16,028 bases of DNA from Prolixibacteraceae bacterium (GTDB lineage: Bacteria; Bacteroidota; Bacteroidia; Bacteroidales; Prolixibacteraceae), in the NCBI GenBank assembly GCA_016788685.1, contig JAEUSS010000319.1, positions 1 through 16,028 on the forward strand, in the 5' to 3' direction. Positions 1 through 5,970 of the stretch are shown piece after piece (the stretch's first letter is position 1; every line of letters starts with the position of its first letter). Position numbers and translations under genes: made by a program. The notes below the pieces were generated by a model. The model searched no databases and was not told the DNA's origin. It worked only from the letters and a program-made list of their open reading frames with translations.

Positions 1-68
1 CTGAAAAGCTCGTATTCAACCGCACCGTTCAGCTGAAAGATACCTGGGCGAAAGTTCAGCAGAAATAA
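1..68 (+). CDS. C-terminal end of an unidentified protein (partial)
   Basis: An open frame enters from the left edge in phase 3 and stops at TAA 66-68, leaving 21 visible residues that end in LKDTWAKVQQK. The tail is mildly basic and carries no motif I recognise, so I give no function. It is supported as a real gene end because a strong intrinsic terminator follows about 55 bases after the stop and no other gene lies between. The helicase that follows starts a separate unit. Confidence 0.55.
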   Translation, partial: EKLVFNRTVQLKDTWAKVQQK

Positions 69-121
69 ACTAAAGCCGCAAGCTTTGCATGGATGAATGG
101 CTTGCCGGAAAGAAAATACAG

Positions 122-153
122 AAGGGTGGAACTGACGTTCCGCCCTTTTTTTT
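122..153 (+). terminator. Rho-independent terminator of the left-edge gene
   Basis: A stem pairs GGGTGGAAC (124-132) with GTTCCGCCC (137-145) around the tetraloop TGAC, with one G-T wobble. It runs directly into eight T residues (146-153), and A122-A123 can extend the stem into the first two of them. The position, just after the stop at 68 and before the helicase at 226, fits termination of the upstream transcript. Confidence 0.88.
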
Positions 154-225
154 GTGGCCTGAAAAAGAAGAAGCACTCCAAATTAATTCTCCTATCTTTA
201 TGGCCTGAAATTTATTTGCCCACCT

Positions 226-1368
226 ATGTCGTTTTCATCTTTTGGTTTATCGCCGGCTCTGCTGAAGGCCATTGCCGGTCAGAATTATACGCAGCCGTAC
301 CCCGTTCAGAAAGAAGTGATCCCTGTTGTGCTGCAGCGGAAGGATCTGTTGGGTATCGCACCGACCGGCTCCGGAAAAACAGCTGGTTATGTTCTGCCCG
401 TTTTAAACAATCTGCAAGGGCAGGCGGAAGCCAGGAACCGGCATGCCCGGGTTCTGGTGTTGGTTCCCACGCGCGAACTGGCCGTACAGGTGCGCGATGT
501 TTTCATTCAGTTTGGGGCCGAACTTCCGGAGCGTGTGAAAACGATAGCTGTATATGGCGGCGTTTCCATCAACCCGCAAATGATCGGCTTGCAGGGCGTT
601 AGGGTTTTGGTAGCCACCCCCGGCCGTCTGCTCGAACTGGTGGAGTCGAACGCCGTGCATTTGTCCGAAATTGATACACTGGTGCTCGACGAAGCCGATA
701 AAATGCTCAACCTGGGTTTCCGGGAAGAGATGAACCGCATCTTAGCCCTGTTGCCTGTCCGGCGCCAGAACCTGTTGTTTTCGGCCACACTCAGCGATCA
801 GCTCGCAGCCATTAACCAGCTTGTTTTACACAATCCGGTGGTCGTCAAAATCGAACCGGAGAAGGAAAACATAGAGCTGATTGAACAGACGGGCTATTTC
901 GTTTCGCCTGAACAAAAAGGCCCGCTGCTGCGCTACCTGATAAAAACACGAGACCTGAAACAGGTGCTCGTTTTTACTTCGTCGACCTATCAGGCCGATA
1001 ACGTGGCCGACAAACTATGCAAAAACGGCATCGACGCGGTTTCTGTTCACAGTAAAAAGAGCCAGGGAGCACGCACCGGGGCGCTGCGCGAATTCAAAGC
1101 GGGAACGCTGCGGGTGCTGGTCACCACCGATTTGCTGGCGCGCGGCATCGACATCGAGTTTCTGCCGCATGTGATCAATTACGAATTGCCCCGGTCGCCA
1201 AAAGACTACATTCACCGCATCGGGCGTACCGGCCGTGCCGAAAATCCCGGGGAAGCCATCACGCTGGTCACTCCGGAAGATCAGCATCACTTCCGGGTCA
1301 TTCAGAAGAAGATGGGGCGGTGGGTTACCATGATCGACAGCGCAGGTATCGACACAAAAGGATTTTAA
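226..1368 (+). CDS. DEAD-box ATP-dependent RNA helicase, minimal core (RhlE-like)
   Basis: This is a 380-residue superfamily 2 helicase that should unwind short RNA duplexes in the cytoplasm using ATP, for example in ribosome assembly or mRNA turnover. Every core motif is visible in order: an aromatic plus Q-motif region (about 6-29), motif I APTGSGKT (45-52), motif Ia PTRELA (81-86), TPGR (131-134), motif II DEAD (155-158), motif III SAT (186-188), motif V ARGID (305-309) and motif VI HRIGRTGR (330-337). The protein stops about 40 residues after motif VI, so it lacks the long basic or Gly-rich tail of many RhlE/CsdA proteins and the RNA-binding C-terminal domain of DbpA. I cannot assign a specific RNA target. 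The ATG at 226 gives the family N-terminus MSFSSFGLS. The only -7-like box (TTTATTTG, 211-218) sits 8 bases upstream, which would make the mRNA almost leaderless; I regard it as weak. Confidence 0.93.
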   Translation: MSFSSFGLSPALLKAIAGQNYTQPYPVQKEVIPVVLQRKDLLGIAPTGSGKTAGYVLPVLNNLQGQAEARNRHARVLVLVPTRELAVQVRDVFIQFGAELPERVKTIAVYGGVSINPQMIGLQGVRVLVATPGRLLELVESNAVHLSEIDTLVLDEADKMLNLGFREEMNRILALLPVRRQNLLFSATLSDQLAAINQLVLHNPVVVKIEPEKENIELIEQTGYFVSPEQKGPLLRYLIKTRDLKQVLVFTSSTYQADNVADKLCKNGIDAVSVHSKKSQGARTGALREFKAGTLRVLVTTDLLARGIDIEFLPHVINYELPRSPKDYIHRIGRTGRAENPGEAITLVTPEDQHHFRVIQKKMGRWVTMIDSAGIDTKGF

Positions 1369-1409
1369 CCGACCGCATAACTTATTTAATAAATCTAAAA
1401 CTTATCATC

Positions 1410-1862
1410 ATGGCAGGCGAAGTTCAAGGCAGCTCCTGGCCGCTACCCAAATTCTATTTTAGCGTTGATTGGGGAAATATGGCCAATATTCCTTTTCAGG
1501 AAGTCAGTGGTTTGGAAGTTGAAAGTGCACCTTTAGAATACCGGAAAGGCAACAGTCCCGCATTTTCAGGAGTTGTGATGCCCGGAATTAAGAAGTACGG
1601 TCAGGTCACTTTAAAAAAGGGCGTATTTGCGAACGACAACAGTTTCCGGGATTGGTACAATAAAATCAAGATGAACACCATTGAAAGGCAGAACGTTGTT
1701 GTTAAGCTTTTAGATGAAGGAGGAGAGCCGGTAATGATCTGGACGCTGACCAACGCCTGGGCGGTAAAGGTCACTGCAAGCGACCTGAAATCGGATGGTA
1801 ACGAAGTTGCAGTCGAGCGTATCGAAATAGCGCACGAAGGGCTGACTGTAACCAAGGATTAG
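1410..1862 (+). CDS. Contractile-injection-system / phage tail tube protein, T4 gp19-like (orphan)
   Basis: This 150-residue protein matches the tail tube family of phages and extracellular contractile injection systems (TIGR02241/PF06841; Afp1/Pvc1-like). In known systems such proteins stack as hexamers to form the inner tube. Family hallmarks visible here are PLPKFYFSVDWG (11-22), FQEVSGLEVE (29-38), EYRKGNSP (43-50), MPGIKKYG (57-64), the helix DWYNKIK (81-87) and the C-terminal stretch SDGNEVAVERIEIAHEG (128-144). There is no signal peptide or membrane segment. I chose the ATG at 1410 because it gives the family N-terminus MAGE; a longer in-frame start at 1320 would overlap the helicase and add 30 unrelated residues. 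No sheath, baseplate, spike, ClpV-like ATPase or second tube gene is present: the neighbours are a helicase and YifB. It is either a solitary tube homologue with a separate role or a remnant of a lost cluster. The frame is intact, which argues for selection. Confidence 0.88.
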   Translation: MAGEVQGSSWPLPKFYFSVDWGNMANIPFQEVSGLEVESAPLEYRKGNSPAFSGVVMPGIKKYGQVTLKKGVFANDNSFRDWYNKIKMNTIERQNVVVKLLDEGGEPVMIWTLTNAWAVKVTASDLKSDGNEVAVERIEIAHEGLTVTKD

Positions 1863-1926
1863 CTGAACAGGAGTTCAGAAGAACCTGGTTTCAGGAATTG
1901 GCGCAATTAAAAAACGCATCATAAAG

Positions 1927-1957
1927 TTGGCGGTCTGCATTGGTCTTCGTAAATTTA
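1927..1957 (+). promoter_or_regulatory. Putative Bacteroidota-type promoter for yifB
   Basis: A TTG at 1927-1929 (-33 element) is separated by 20 bases from TAAATTTA (1950-1957), which matches the TAnnTTTG -7 consensus at seven of eight positions. Transcription would begin about 25 bases before the ATG at 1988. The assignment rests on the consensus alone. Confidence 0.4.
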
Positions 1958-1987
1958 GGTGAAACGAATATGTAAAAATCTCACCTC

Positions 1988-3526
1988 ATGCTGATTAAAA
2001 CCTTCGCAAGTGCTGTTCACGGCATCAATGCCACCACCATCACCATCGAGACCGAAATTTCACAAGGCATCAAATTTTTTATGGTCGGTTTGCCCGACAG
2101 TGCGGTAAAAGAGAGCCAGCAGCGGATCGAATCGGCCATGCGGCTCAATAACTTCAAGTGGCCGCACAAAAAAGTGGTCATCAACATGGCTCCTGCGGAT
2201 ATCCGGAAGGAGGGTTCGGCTTACGATTTGCCGCTTGCCATTGGCATTCTGGCGGCCAACGAGCAGATCAGGTCTGATAAGATTTCGAGTTTCCTGATGG
2301 TCGGCGAATTGTCGCTTGACGGCAATCTGCAACCGGTGAAGGGCGCTTTGCCCATTGCCATCAAAGCGCGCGAAGAAGGTTTTGAGGGCTTTATCCTTCC
2401 GAAGGGAAATGCCCGCGAAGCTGCGGTGGTCGACACTTTGAAAGTTTACGGCGTTGAAACCCTCAGTGAGGTTATCGGGTTTTTTAACGGCGATTTGGAA
2501 CTGGAGCAGACCATTGTAAACACCCGCGAAGAATTTTTCTCGAAGGTAAACGAAAGCGATGTCGACTTTTCGGATGTGAAGGGGCAGGAAAATGTAAAGC
2601 GCGCGCTCGAAATTGCGGCAGCCGGCGGACATAACATTCTTTTAATAGGACCTCCGGGAGCCGGAAAAACCATGCTGGCCAAGCGGATCCCGACTATACT
2701 CCCGCCTTTTACCTTGCGCGAGGCCTTGGAAACCACCAAAATCCATTCGGTAGTCGGAAAGATTGACCGCGACACGTCGCTGATGACTCAGCGTCCGTTC
2801 CGGAGCCCCCACCATACGATTTCTGATGTTGCTTTGGTTGGCGGCGGCGCTTTTCCTCAGCCCGGCGAGATCAGTCTGGCACACAACGGCGTATTGTTTC
2901 TTGATGAACTTCCGGAGTTTAAAAGGCAGGTGCTCGAAGTGATGCGCCAGCCGCTGGAAGACCGGACGATCACCATTTCGCGGGCTAAATTTTCGGTGGA
3001 ATATCCGGCCAGTTTTATGCTTGTTACTTCCATGAATCCGTGTCCGTGTGGTTATTATAACCATCCGACCAAGGAGTGTGTGTGCGCTCCGGGTGTCGTT
3101 GCCAAATACCTGAATAAGATTTCGGGGCCGTTGCTCGACCGCATTGATATTCACCTGGAAGTGGTTCCCGTTCCGTTCAAGAAGCTTTCGGAACAGGCCG
3201 CTACCGAACCGAGTACCGACATCCGCCTTCGGGTTATCCGGGCGCGCGAAGTTCAGTCTCAGCGGTTTGCGAAGAGCGAAGGTGTTTTTTGCAACGCGCA
3301 GATGTCGTCAAAAATGATTCGCCAGTATGTCGATCTGGATGAAACGAGCAGCAGCCTGCTGAAGAATGCGATGGAAAAGCTCGGTTTGTCGGCCCGCGCC
3401 TACGACCGTATCCTGAAAGTTTCGCGCACCATTGCCGATCTGGAAGGGGCAGAGCGGGTGGAAAGCCACCACTTGTCGGAAGCCATTCAGTACCGGAGCC
3501 TGGATCGCGAGAATTGGGGCGGATAA
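1988..3526 (+). CDS. yifB: YifB/ComM family Mg-chelatase-like AAA+ ATPase
   Basis: A 512-residue protein of normal length for the YifB family, whose ComM member is a hexameric helicase promoting branch migration during DNA uptake and recombination. The N-terminal ChlI-like domain (about 1-165) has the typical opening MLIKTFASAVHGI, then VGLPDSAVKES (33-43) and NMAPADIRKEGSAYDLP (66-82). The AAA+ module carries Walker A GPPGAGKT (221-228), RPFRSPHHTISD (269-280), GGGAFPQPGEISLAHNGVL (285-303) and the Walker B segment FLDELPEF (304-311). Four cysteines in CPCGYYNHPTKECVC (352-366) form the family's likely metal-binding knuckle. PLLDRIDIH (381-389) and the C-terminal Mg_chelatase_C region complete it. 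It stands as a single gene with its own candidate promoter, followed by about 175 bases before trmN6. The role in natural transformation is inherited from ComM and not shown for this organism. Confidence 0.95.
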   Translation: MLIKTFASAVHGINATTITIETEISQGIKFFMVGLPDSAVKESQQRIESAMRLNNFKWPHKKVVINMAPADIRKEGSAYDLPLAIGILAANEQIRSDKISSFLMVGELSLDGNLQPVKGALPIAIKAREEGFEGFILPKGNAREAAVVDTLKVYGVETLSEVIGFFNGDLELEQTIVNTREEFFSKVNESDVDFSDVKGQENVKRALEIAAAGGHNILLIGPPGAGKTMLAKRIPTILPPFTLREALETTKIHSVVGKIDRDTSLMTQRPFRSPHHTISDVALVGGGAFPQPGEISLAHNGVLFLDELPEFKRQVLEVMRQPLEDRTITISRAKFSVEYPASFMLVTSMNPCPCGYYNHPTKECVCAPGVVAKYLNKISGPLLDRIDIHLEVVPVPFKKLSEQAATEPSTDIRLRVIRAREVQSQRFAKSEGVFCNAQMSSKMIRQYVDLDETSSSLLKNAMEKLGLSARAYDRILKVSRTIADLEGAERVESHHLSEAIQYRSLDRENWGG

Positions 3527-3634
3527 AACCGAAGGACGCTGCATCTTAAAGTTCCTGACCAATTAAAAAACAGGGAAAGCCGAAAACGCAAAGGCGTTAA
3601 GAAGCCTGCTGTCCGATTTTTCAGGAAATCCAAT

Positions 3635-3642
3635 TACTTTTG
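3635..3642 (+). promoter_or_regulatory. Putative -7 box of the trmN6 promoter
   Basis: TACTTTTG matches the Bacteroidota -7 consensus TAnnTTTG at all eight positions. I see no clear TTG at the -33 position, so the promoter is supported by one element only. It would start transcription near 3648, at the left arm of the hairpin at 3645-3683. Confidence 0.5.
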
Positions 3643-3644
3643 CA

Positions 3645-3683
3645 TTTAGTGAGCGGGTGGGCCCAAGTCGCCCGCTCACTAAA
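3645..3683 (+). promoter_or_regulatory. 13-bp perfect inverted repeat in the trmN6 leader
   Basis: The arm TTTAGTGAGCGGG (3645-3657) is an exact reverse complement of CCCGCTCACTAAA (3671-3683), with a 13-base loop. It begins three bases after the candidate -7 box, so the transcript would open with this stem. An AT-rich spacer of 18 bases then leads to the ATG at 3702. No T-tract follows, so it is not a standard terminator. It could be a 5' mRNA-stabilising hairpin or, as DNA, an operator overlapping the transcription start. Confidence 0.6.
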
Positions 3684-3701
3684 TTAAATAACCAGATTTT
3701 T

Positions 3702-4421
3702 ATGCCCCGGAATAACTATTTCCAATTCAAACAATTTCGCATCGTTCAGGAGCGTTCGGCCATGAAAGTGGGAATGGACGGCGTGTTGCTGGGCGCCTGG
3801 GCGAATGCTGCTGGGGCTGAACGAATTCTGGATATTGGCACCGGTACCGGACTGATCGCACTGATGATGGCTCAAAAAAATGAATCGGCACAAATTAATG
3901 CGGTTGAAGTTGATCAGGAAGCTTTTCAGGAGGCTATTCTGAATGTGAAGCAGTCGCCTTGGAGCGGCCGGATTCAGACCGAGATGTTGTCTTTTCAGGA
4001 TTTTGCTAAACAAACCGGGCGGAAATATGATTTGATTGTCAGCAATCCTCCCTTTTTTACCAACGGAATTAAAGCTCCGACCGGAAATCGGGCACAGGCA
4101 CGGCATTCCGATTCGTTGCCTCTGGATGTTTTGATTTCAGGAGCGGCCGGGTTACTTTACGAAGATGGCAGAATAGCGTTGGTTCTGCCAGTCGAAAGTC
4201 TTCCGGAGATAACGAAATTGGCTGACTTGAATAAATTATATATTTCTCGGTTGTGTCGGGTAAAACCCAATCCGCAGAAGCCGGAATTCAGGATATTGAT
4301 TGAATTATCCAATTCTGAATGTATTTGTGCAGAAGAAACGCTGATGATTGAATTTGAAAAACACCACGATTACACGCCCGAATACAAAGCGCTGACCAAA
4401 GCATTCTACCTGAAGTTTTGA
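3702..4421 (+). CDS. trmN6: tRNA1(Val) (adenine(37)-N6)-methyltransferase, TrmN6/YfiC family
   Basis: This 239-residue cytoplasmic SAM-dependent methyltransferase belongs to the family that forms m6A at position 37 of tRNA1(Val) in E. coli. Its opening, MPRNNYFQFKQF, and the segment AMKVGMDGVLLGAWA (20-34) are characteristic. Motif I LDIGTGTG (43-50) binds SAM, an acidic residue in AVEVDQEA (67-74) fits ribose binding, and SNPPFF (114-119) is the N6-adenine methyltransferase catalytic motif. The length is normal for the family. A GTG in frame at 3657 would add 15 residues, but it lies inside the leader hairpin, so I use ATG 3702. The gene is monocistronic, ending at a terminator shared with the convergent flavodoxin-domain gene. 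Family assignment is strong; the exact tRNA target is inferred. Confidence 0.92.
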   Translation: MPRNNYFQFKQFRIVQERSAMKVGMDGVLLGAWANAAGAERILDIGTGTGLIALMMAQKNESAQINAVEVDQEAFQEAILNVKQSPWSGRIQTEMLSFQDFAKQTGRKYDLIVSNPPFFTNGIKAPTGNRAQARHSDSLPLDVLISGAAGLLYEDGRIALVLPVESLPEITKLADLNKLYISRLCRVKPNPQKPEFRILIELSNSECICAEETLMIEFEKHHDYTPEYKALTKAFYLKF

Positions 4422-4429
4422 GTATAGAT

Positions 4430-4493
4430 AAAAAGGAAGGGTGACCAATCTGTAAATTCGGATTAGTCACCCCTTCATCGGTTTGCTTTTTTC
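4430..4493. terminator. Bidirectional terminator between convergent trmN6 and the flavodoxin-domain gene
   Basis: A stem pairs roughly 4437-4450 (AAGGGTGAC plus AATC) with 4461-4475 (GATT plus GTCACCCCTT), with one mismatch and one bulged C, around a loop of about ten bases. On the plus strand a T-run (4487-4492) follows about a dozen bases after the stem. On the minus strand the stem is followed within two bases by five T residues (complement of AAAAA around 4430-4434). The site lies between the stop of trmN6 (4421) and the minus-strand stop at 4510. Confidence 0.72.
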
Positions 4494-4509
4494 AGCTCGT
4501 TACCTGATT

Positions 4510-5013
4510 TTAAACCAGGAACATAAACGGATAGTAGGTTTTTTCCATTCGGCTGGCAAACCGGTCGATGGAACTGAGGTCCAGGTTTGAGACGTTTTCT
4601 CTGACTCTGGCAATTTTTTTCACCAGCATCTTTTCTACAAAATTCATTTTCTCGAAGTTGTATTCGCCGCCAAAAATGGCTTCAGTTTTGGCCATCTGGT
4701 GCAATTCTTCCGGAAAGGCGTTTCTGATTTGTTCGCGGGCAATTTCGGGTTCGTACATGCAACAGATGAAGAGACCGATTTCTTTGGTTTTCAATACTTT
4801 CATGTTGTCGGTGCAAAAAGTCCTGATCTGTTTCTGGATTTTTCCGGCATGAATCGAACCTCCGATGATGATTCGGTCAAACTCCGTCAGTGGTGGTGCC
4901 GACTGGTGTCTTAAATCAACAGACTGAATTTCCCCGGATAATTTTTGTGTCAGTTCTTTTACTGCTTTTTCGGTGCATCCGTGTGAGGTGGTGTAGATAA
5001 TGATAGTTTTCAT
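4510..5013 (-). CDS. Flavodoxin-domain protein, HemG-like (protoporphyrinogen oxidase-type)
   Basis: A 167-residue FMN-binding flavodoxin-fold protein. The N-terminus MKTIIIYTTSHGCTEKAV combines the first beta strand with a phosphate-binding loop TTSHGCT (8-14). FDRIIIGGSIHAGKIQKQI (45-63) matches the flavodoxin_5/HemG pattern of a GxSIxxG loop, and the C-terminal part around FGGEY (114-118) and VEKMLVKKIARV (126-137) resembles HemG's tail. HemG oxidises protoporphyrinogen IX in haem synthesis; other members of this domain family have unknown roles, and an electron-carrier role is also possible. No haem genes are nearby. I start at the ATG complementary to 5011-5013; an upstream start at 5064 would put 17 residues across a perfect minus-strand -7 box. 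It is divergently arranged with the reductase at 5233. Confidence 0.8.
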   Translation of the reverse strand: MKTIIIYTTSHGCTEKAVKELTQKLSGEIQSVDLRHQSAPPLTEFDRIIIGGSIHAGKIQKQIRTFCTDNMKVLKTKEIGLFICCMYEPEIAREQIRNAFPEELHQMAKTEAIFGGEYNFEKMNFVEKMLVKKIARVRENVSNLDLSSIDRFASRMEKTYYPFMFLV

Positions 5014-5037
5014 GTTTCTGTTTTTTGGGCTTCCTTT

Positions 5038-5045
5038 CAAAGTTA
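5038..5045 (-). promoter_or_regulatory. Putative -7 box of the flavodoxin-domain gene
   Basis: CAAAGTTA on the plus strand reads TAACTTTG on the minus strand, a full match to TAnnTTTG. It lies 25 bases upstream of the ATG ending at 5013. The -33 position has no convincing TTG, so confidence is moderate. Confidence 0.5.
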
Positions 5046-5179
5046 CGTAAACCGAATTAACCATCCATCTGTTTTTGTCATCTTTTCATCTTTTTTTTAT
5101 GTGTTTTAGGGCAAGAAACAAACAAAAAGCCGTCGCCGGAGTTAAATACAACAGTATCTTTTTGGAAATAAAAGACACA

Positions 5180-5212
5180 TTTGTCTGAAATAGAAATAAA
5201 TGATTATTTTTG
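5180..5212 (+). promoter_or_regulatory. Bacteroidota-type promoter of the reductase-miaB unit
   Basis: TTTG (5180-5183) and TATTTTTG (5205-5212) match the -33 and -7 consensus of the Bacteroidota primary sigma factor at every position, with a 21-base spacer. Transcription would start near 5218, leaving a leader of about 15 bases before ATG 5233. This is the best promoter in the window and supports one unit running from the reductase into miaB. Confidence 0.72.
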
Positions 5213-5232
5213 CAGTCCAAAATTGAGAAGCC

Positions 5233-5913
5233 ATGATTAGCATGATTAAGCACGACATCAAAATTGATGAAAGCTTTTACAAAATAGAAGAGGTCAGGCA
5301 GTTAACTGATGAGACCTTTTCGCTGAAATTGCCCAAAGCCCGTTTTGCGTTTAAAGCCGGGCAACACATCTCGCTCGGAATTCACGGTGATTATCAGAGC
5401 CGCGAATATTCGATTTACAGCGGTGCCGACGATGAAAACCTGGAAGTGCTGGTGAAAGAAGTGGAAAACGGATATTTTACGCCGAAGCTCCGGAAGCTGA
5501 AAGCCGGCGATCTGGTCGAGATTCACGGTCCCTTCGGAAAATTCGGGATGGAGCCGCATCTGGCCGAAACCGGGAAGTTTGTGTTCATTGCCAGCGGCAC
5601 GGGCATTGCACCGTTCCGCAGCATGGTGCGCACTTATCCTGAAATCGATTATACCTTGATTCACGGGGTGCGCTACTCGAAAGAGGCATATGACCGGAAT
5701 GAATATGCGGAAGACCGTTATGTCCTCTGTTCCAGCCGCGATCAGAAAGGAACCTATCAGGGCCGGCTGACCGGTTATCTGAAAAACTGTACGTTTGCTC
5801 CCGAAACACATTTTTACCTCTGCGGAAACAGCGACATGATTTTTGATGCTCTCGAAATCCTGAAAGACAAAGGTTTCGAACGCGACCAAATCCACTGCGA
5901 AGTATATTTCTAA
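5233..5913 (+). CDS. FAD-dependent ferredoxin/flavodoxin-NAD(P)H reductase-type oxidoreductase
   Basis: A 226-residue soluble flavoprotein of the ferredoxin-NADP+ reductase superfamily, passing electrons between NAD(P)H and a one-electron carrier via FAD. The N-terminal beta-barrel carries AGQHISLGI (42-50) and the FAD-binding REYSIYS (57-63). GPFGKFG (99-105) lines the flavin site. The C-terminal nucleotide-binding domain has ASGTGIAPFRSM (120-131), and FYLCGNSDMI (194-203) matches the family's CGN segment. The chain ends in EVYF, an aromatic terminus of the sort that stacks on the flavin in this superfamily. There is no iron-sulfur domain or membrane segment. The start may be ATG 5233 or ATG 5242. 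Only 57 bases separate its stop from the miaB start I use, with a hairpin between them. The partner carrier and the NADH versus NADPH preference cannot be read from the sequence. Confidence 0.88.
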   Translation: MISMIKHDIKIDESFYKIEEVRQLTDETFSLKLPKARFAFKAGQHISLGIHGDYQSREYSIYSGADDENLEVLVKEVENGYFTPKLRKLKAGDLVEIHGPFGKFGMEPHLAETGKFVFIASGTGIAPFRSMVRTYPEIDYTLIHGVRYSKEAYDRNEYAEDRYVLCSSRDQKGTYQGRLTGYLKNCTFAPETHFYLCGNSDMIFDALEILKDKGFERDQIHCEVYF

Positions 5914-5920
5914 TAGTAAC

Positions 5921-5957
5921 TTATTCATCCGGAGACTCGAAGTCATCGGATGAATAA
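5921..5957 (+). promoter_or_regulatory. Hairpin between the reductase gene and miaB, covering an ATG
   Basis: TTATTCATCCG (5921-5931) is the exact reverse complement of CGGATGAATAA (5947-5957). Inside, GACT (5934-5937) pairs with AGTC (5941-5944) around a CGA loop, giving a long nearly continuous stem. The ATG at 5950, the upstream candidate start for miaB, lies in the right arm. No T-run follows, so it is unlikely to terminate transcription. It may be an mRNA processing or stability element, or a control on miaB translation. Confidence 0.65.
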
Positions 5958-5970
5958 CAACATCAAGAGG

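Noticed and set aside
93..602. Plus-strand frame of 169 codons overlapping the helicase start
   Set aside because: It runs through the terminator at 122-153 and then out of frame through the helicase. Its product has no family features.
1863..1926. Small hairpins after the tail tube gene (CTGAAC/GTTCAG, AATTG/CAATT)
   Set aside because: Stems are short and no T-run follows on the plus strand, so I do not call a terminator.
2060..2632. Minus-strand open frame of 190 codons inside yifB
   Set aside because: Antisense to the ChlI-like domain of yifB, with no motif and no promoter of its own.
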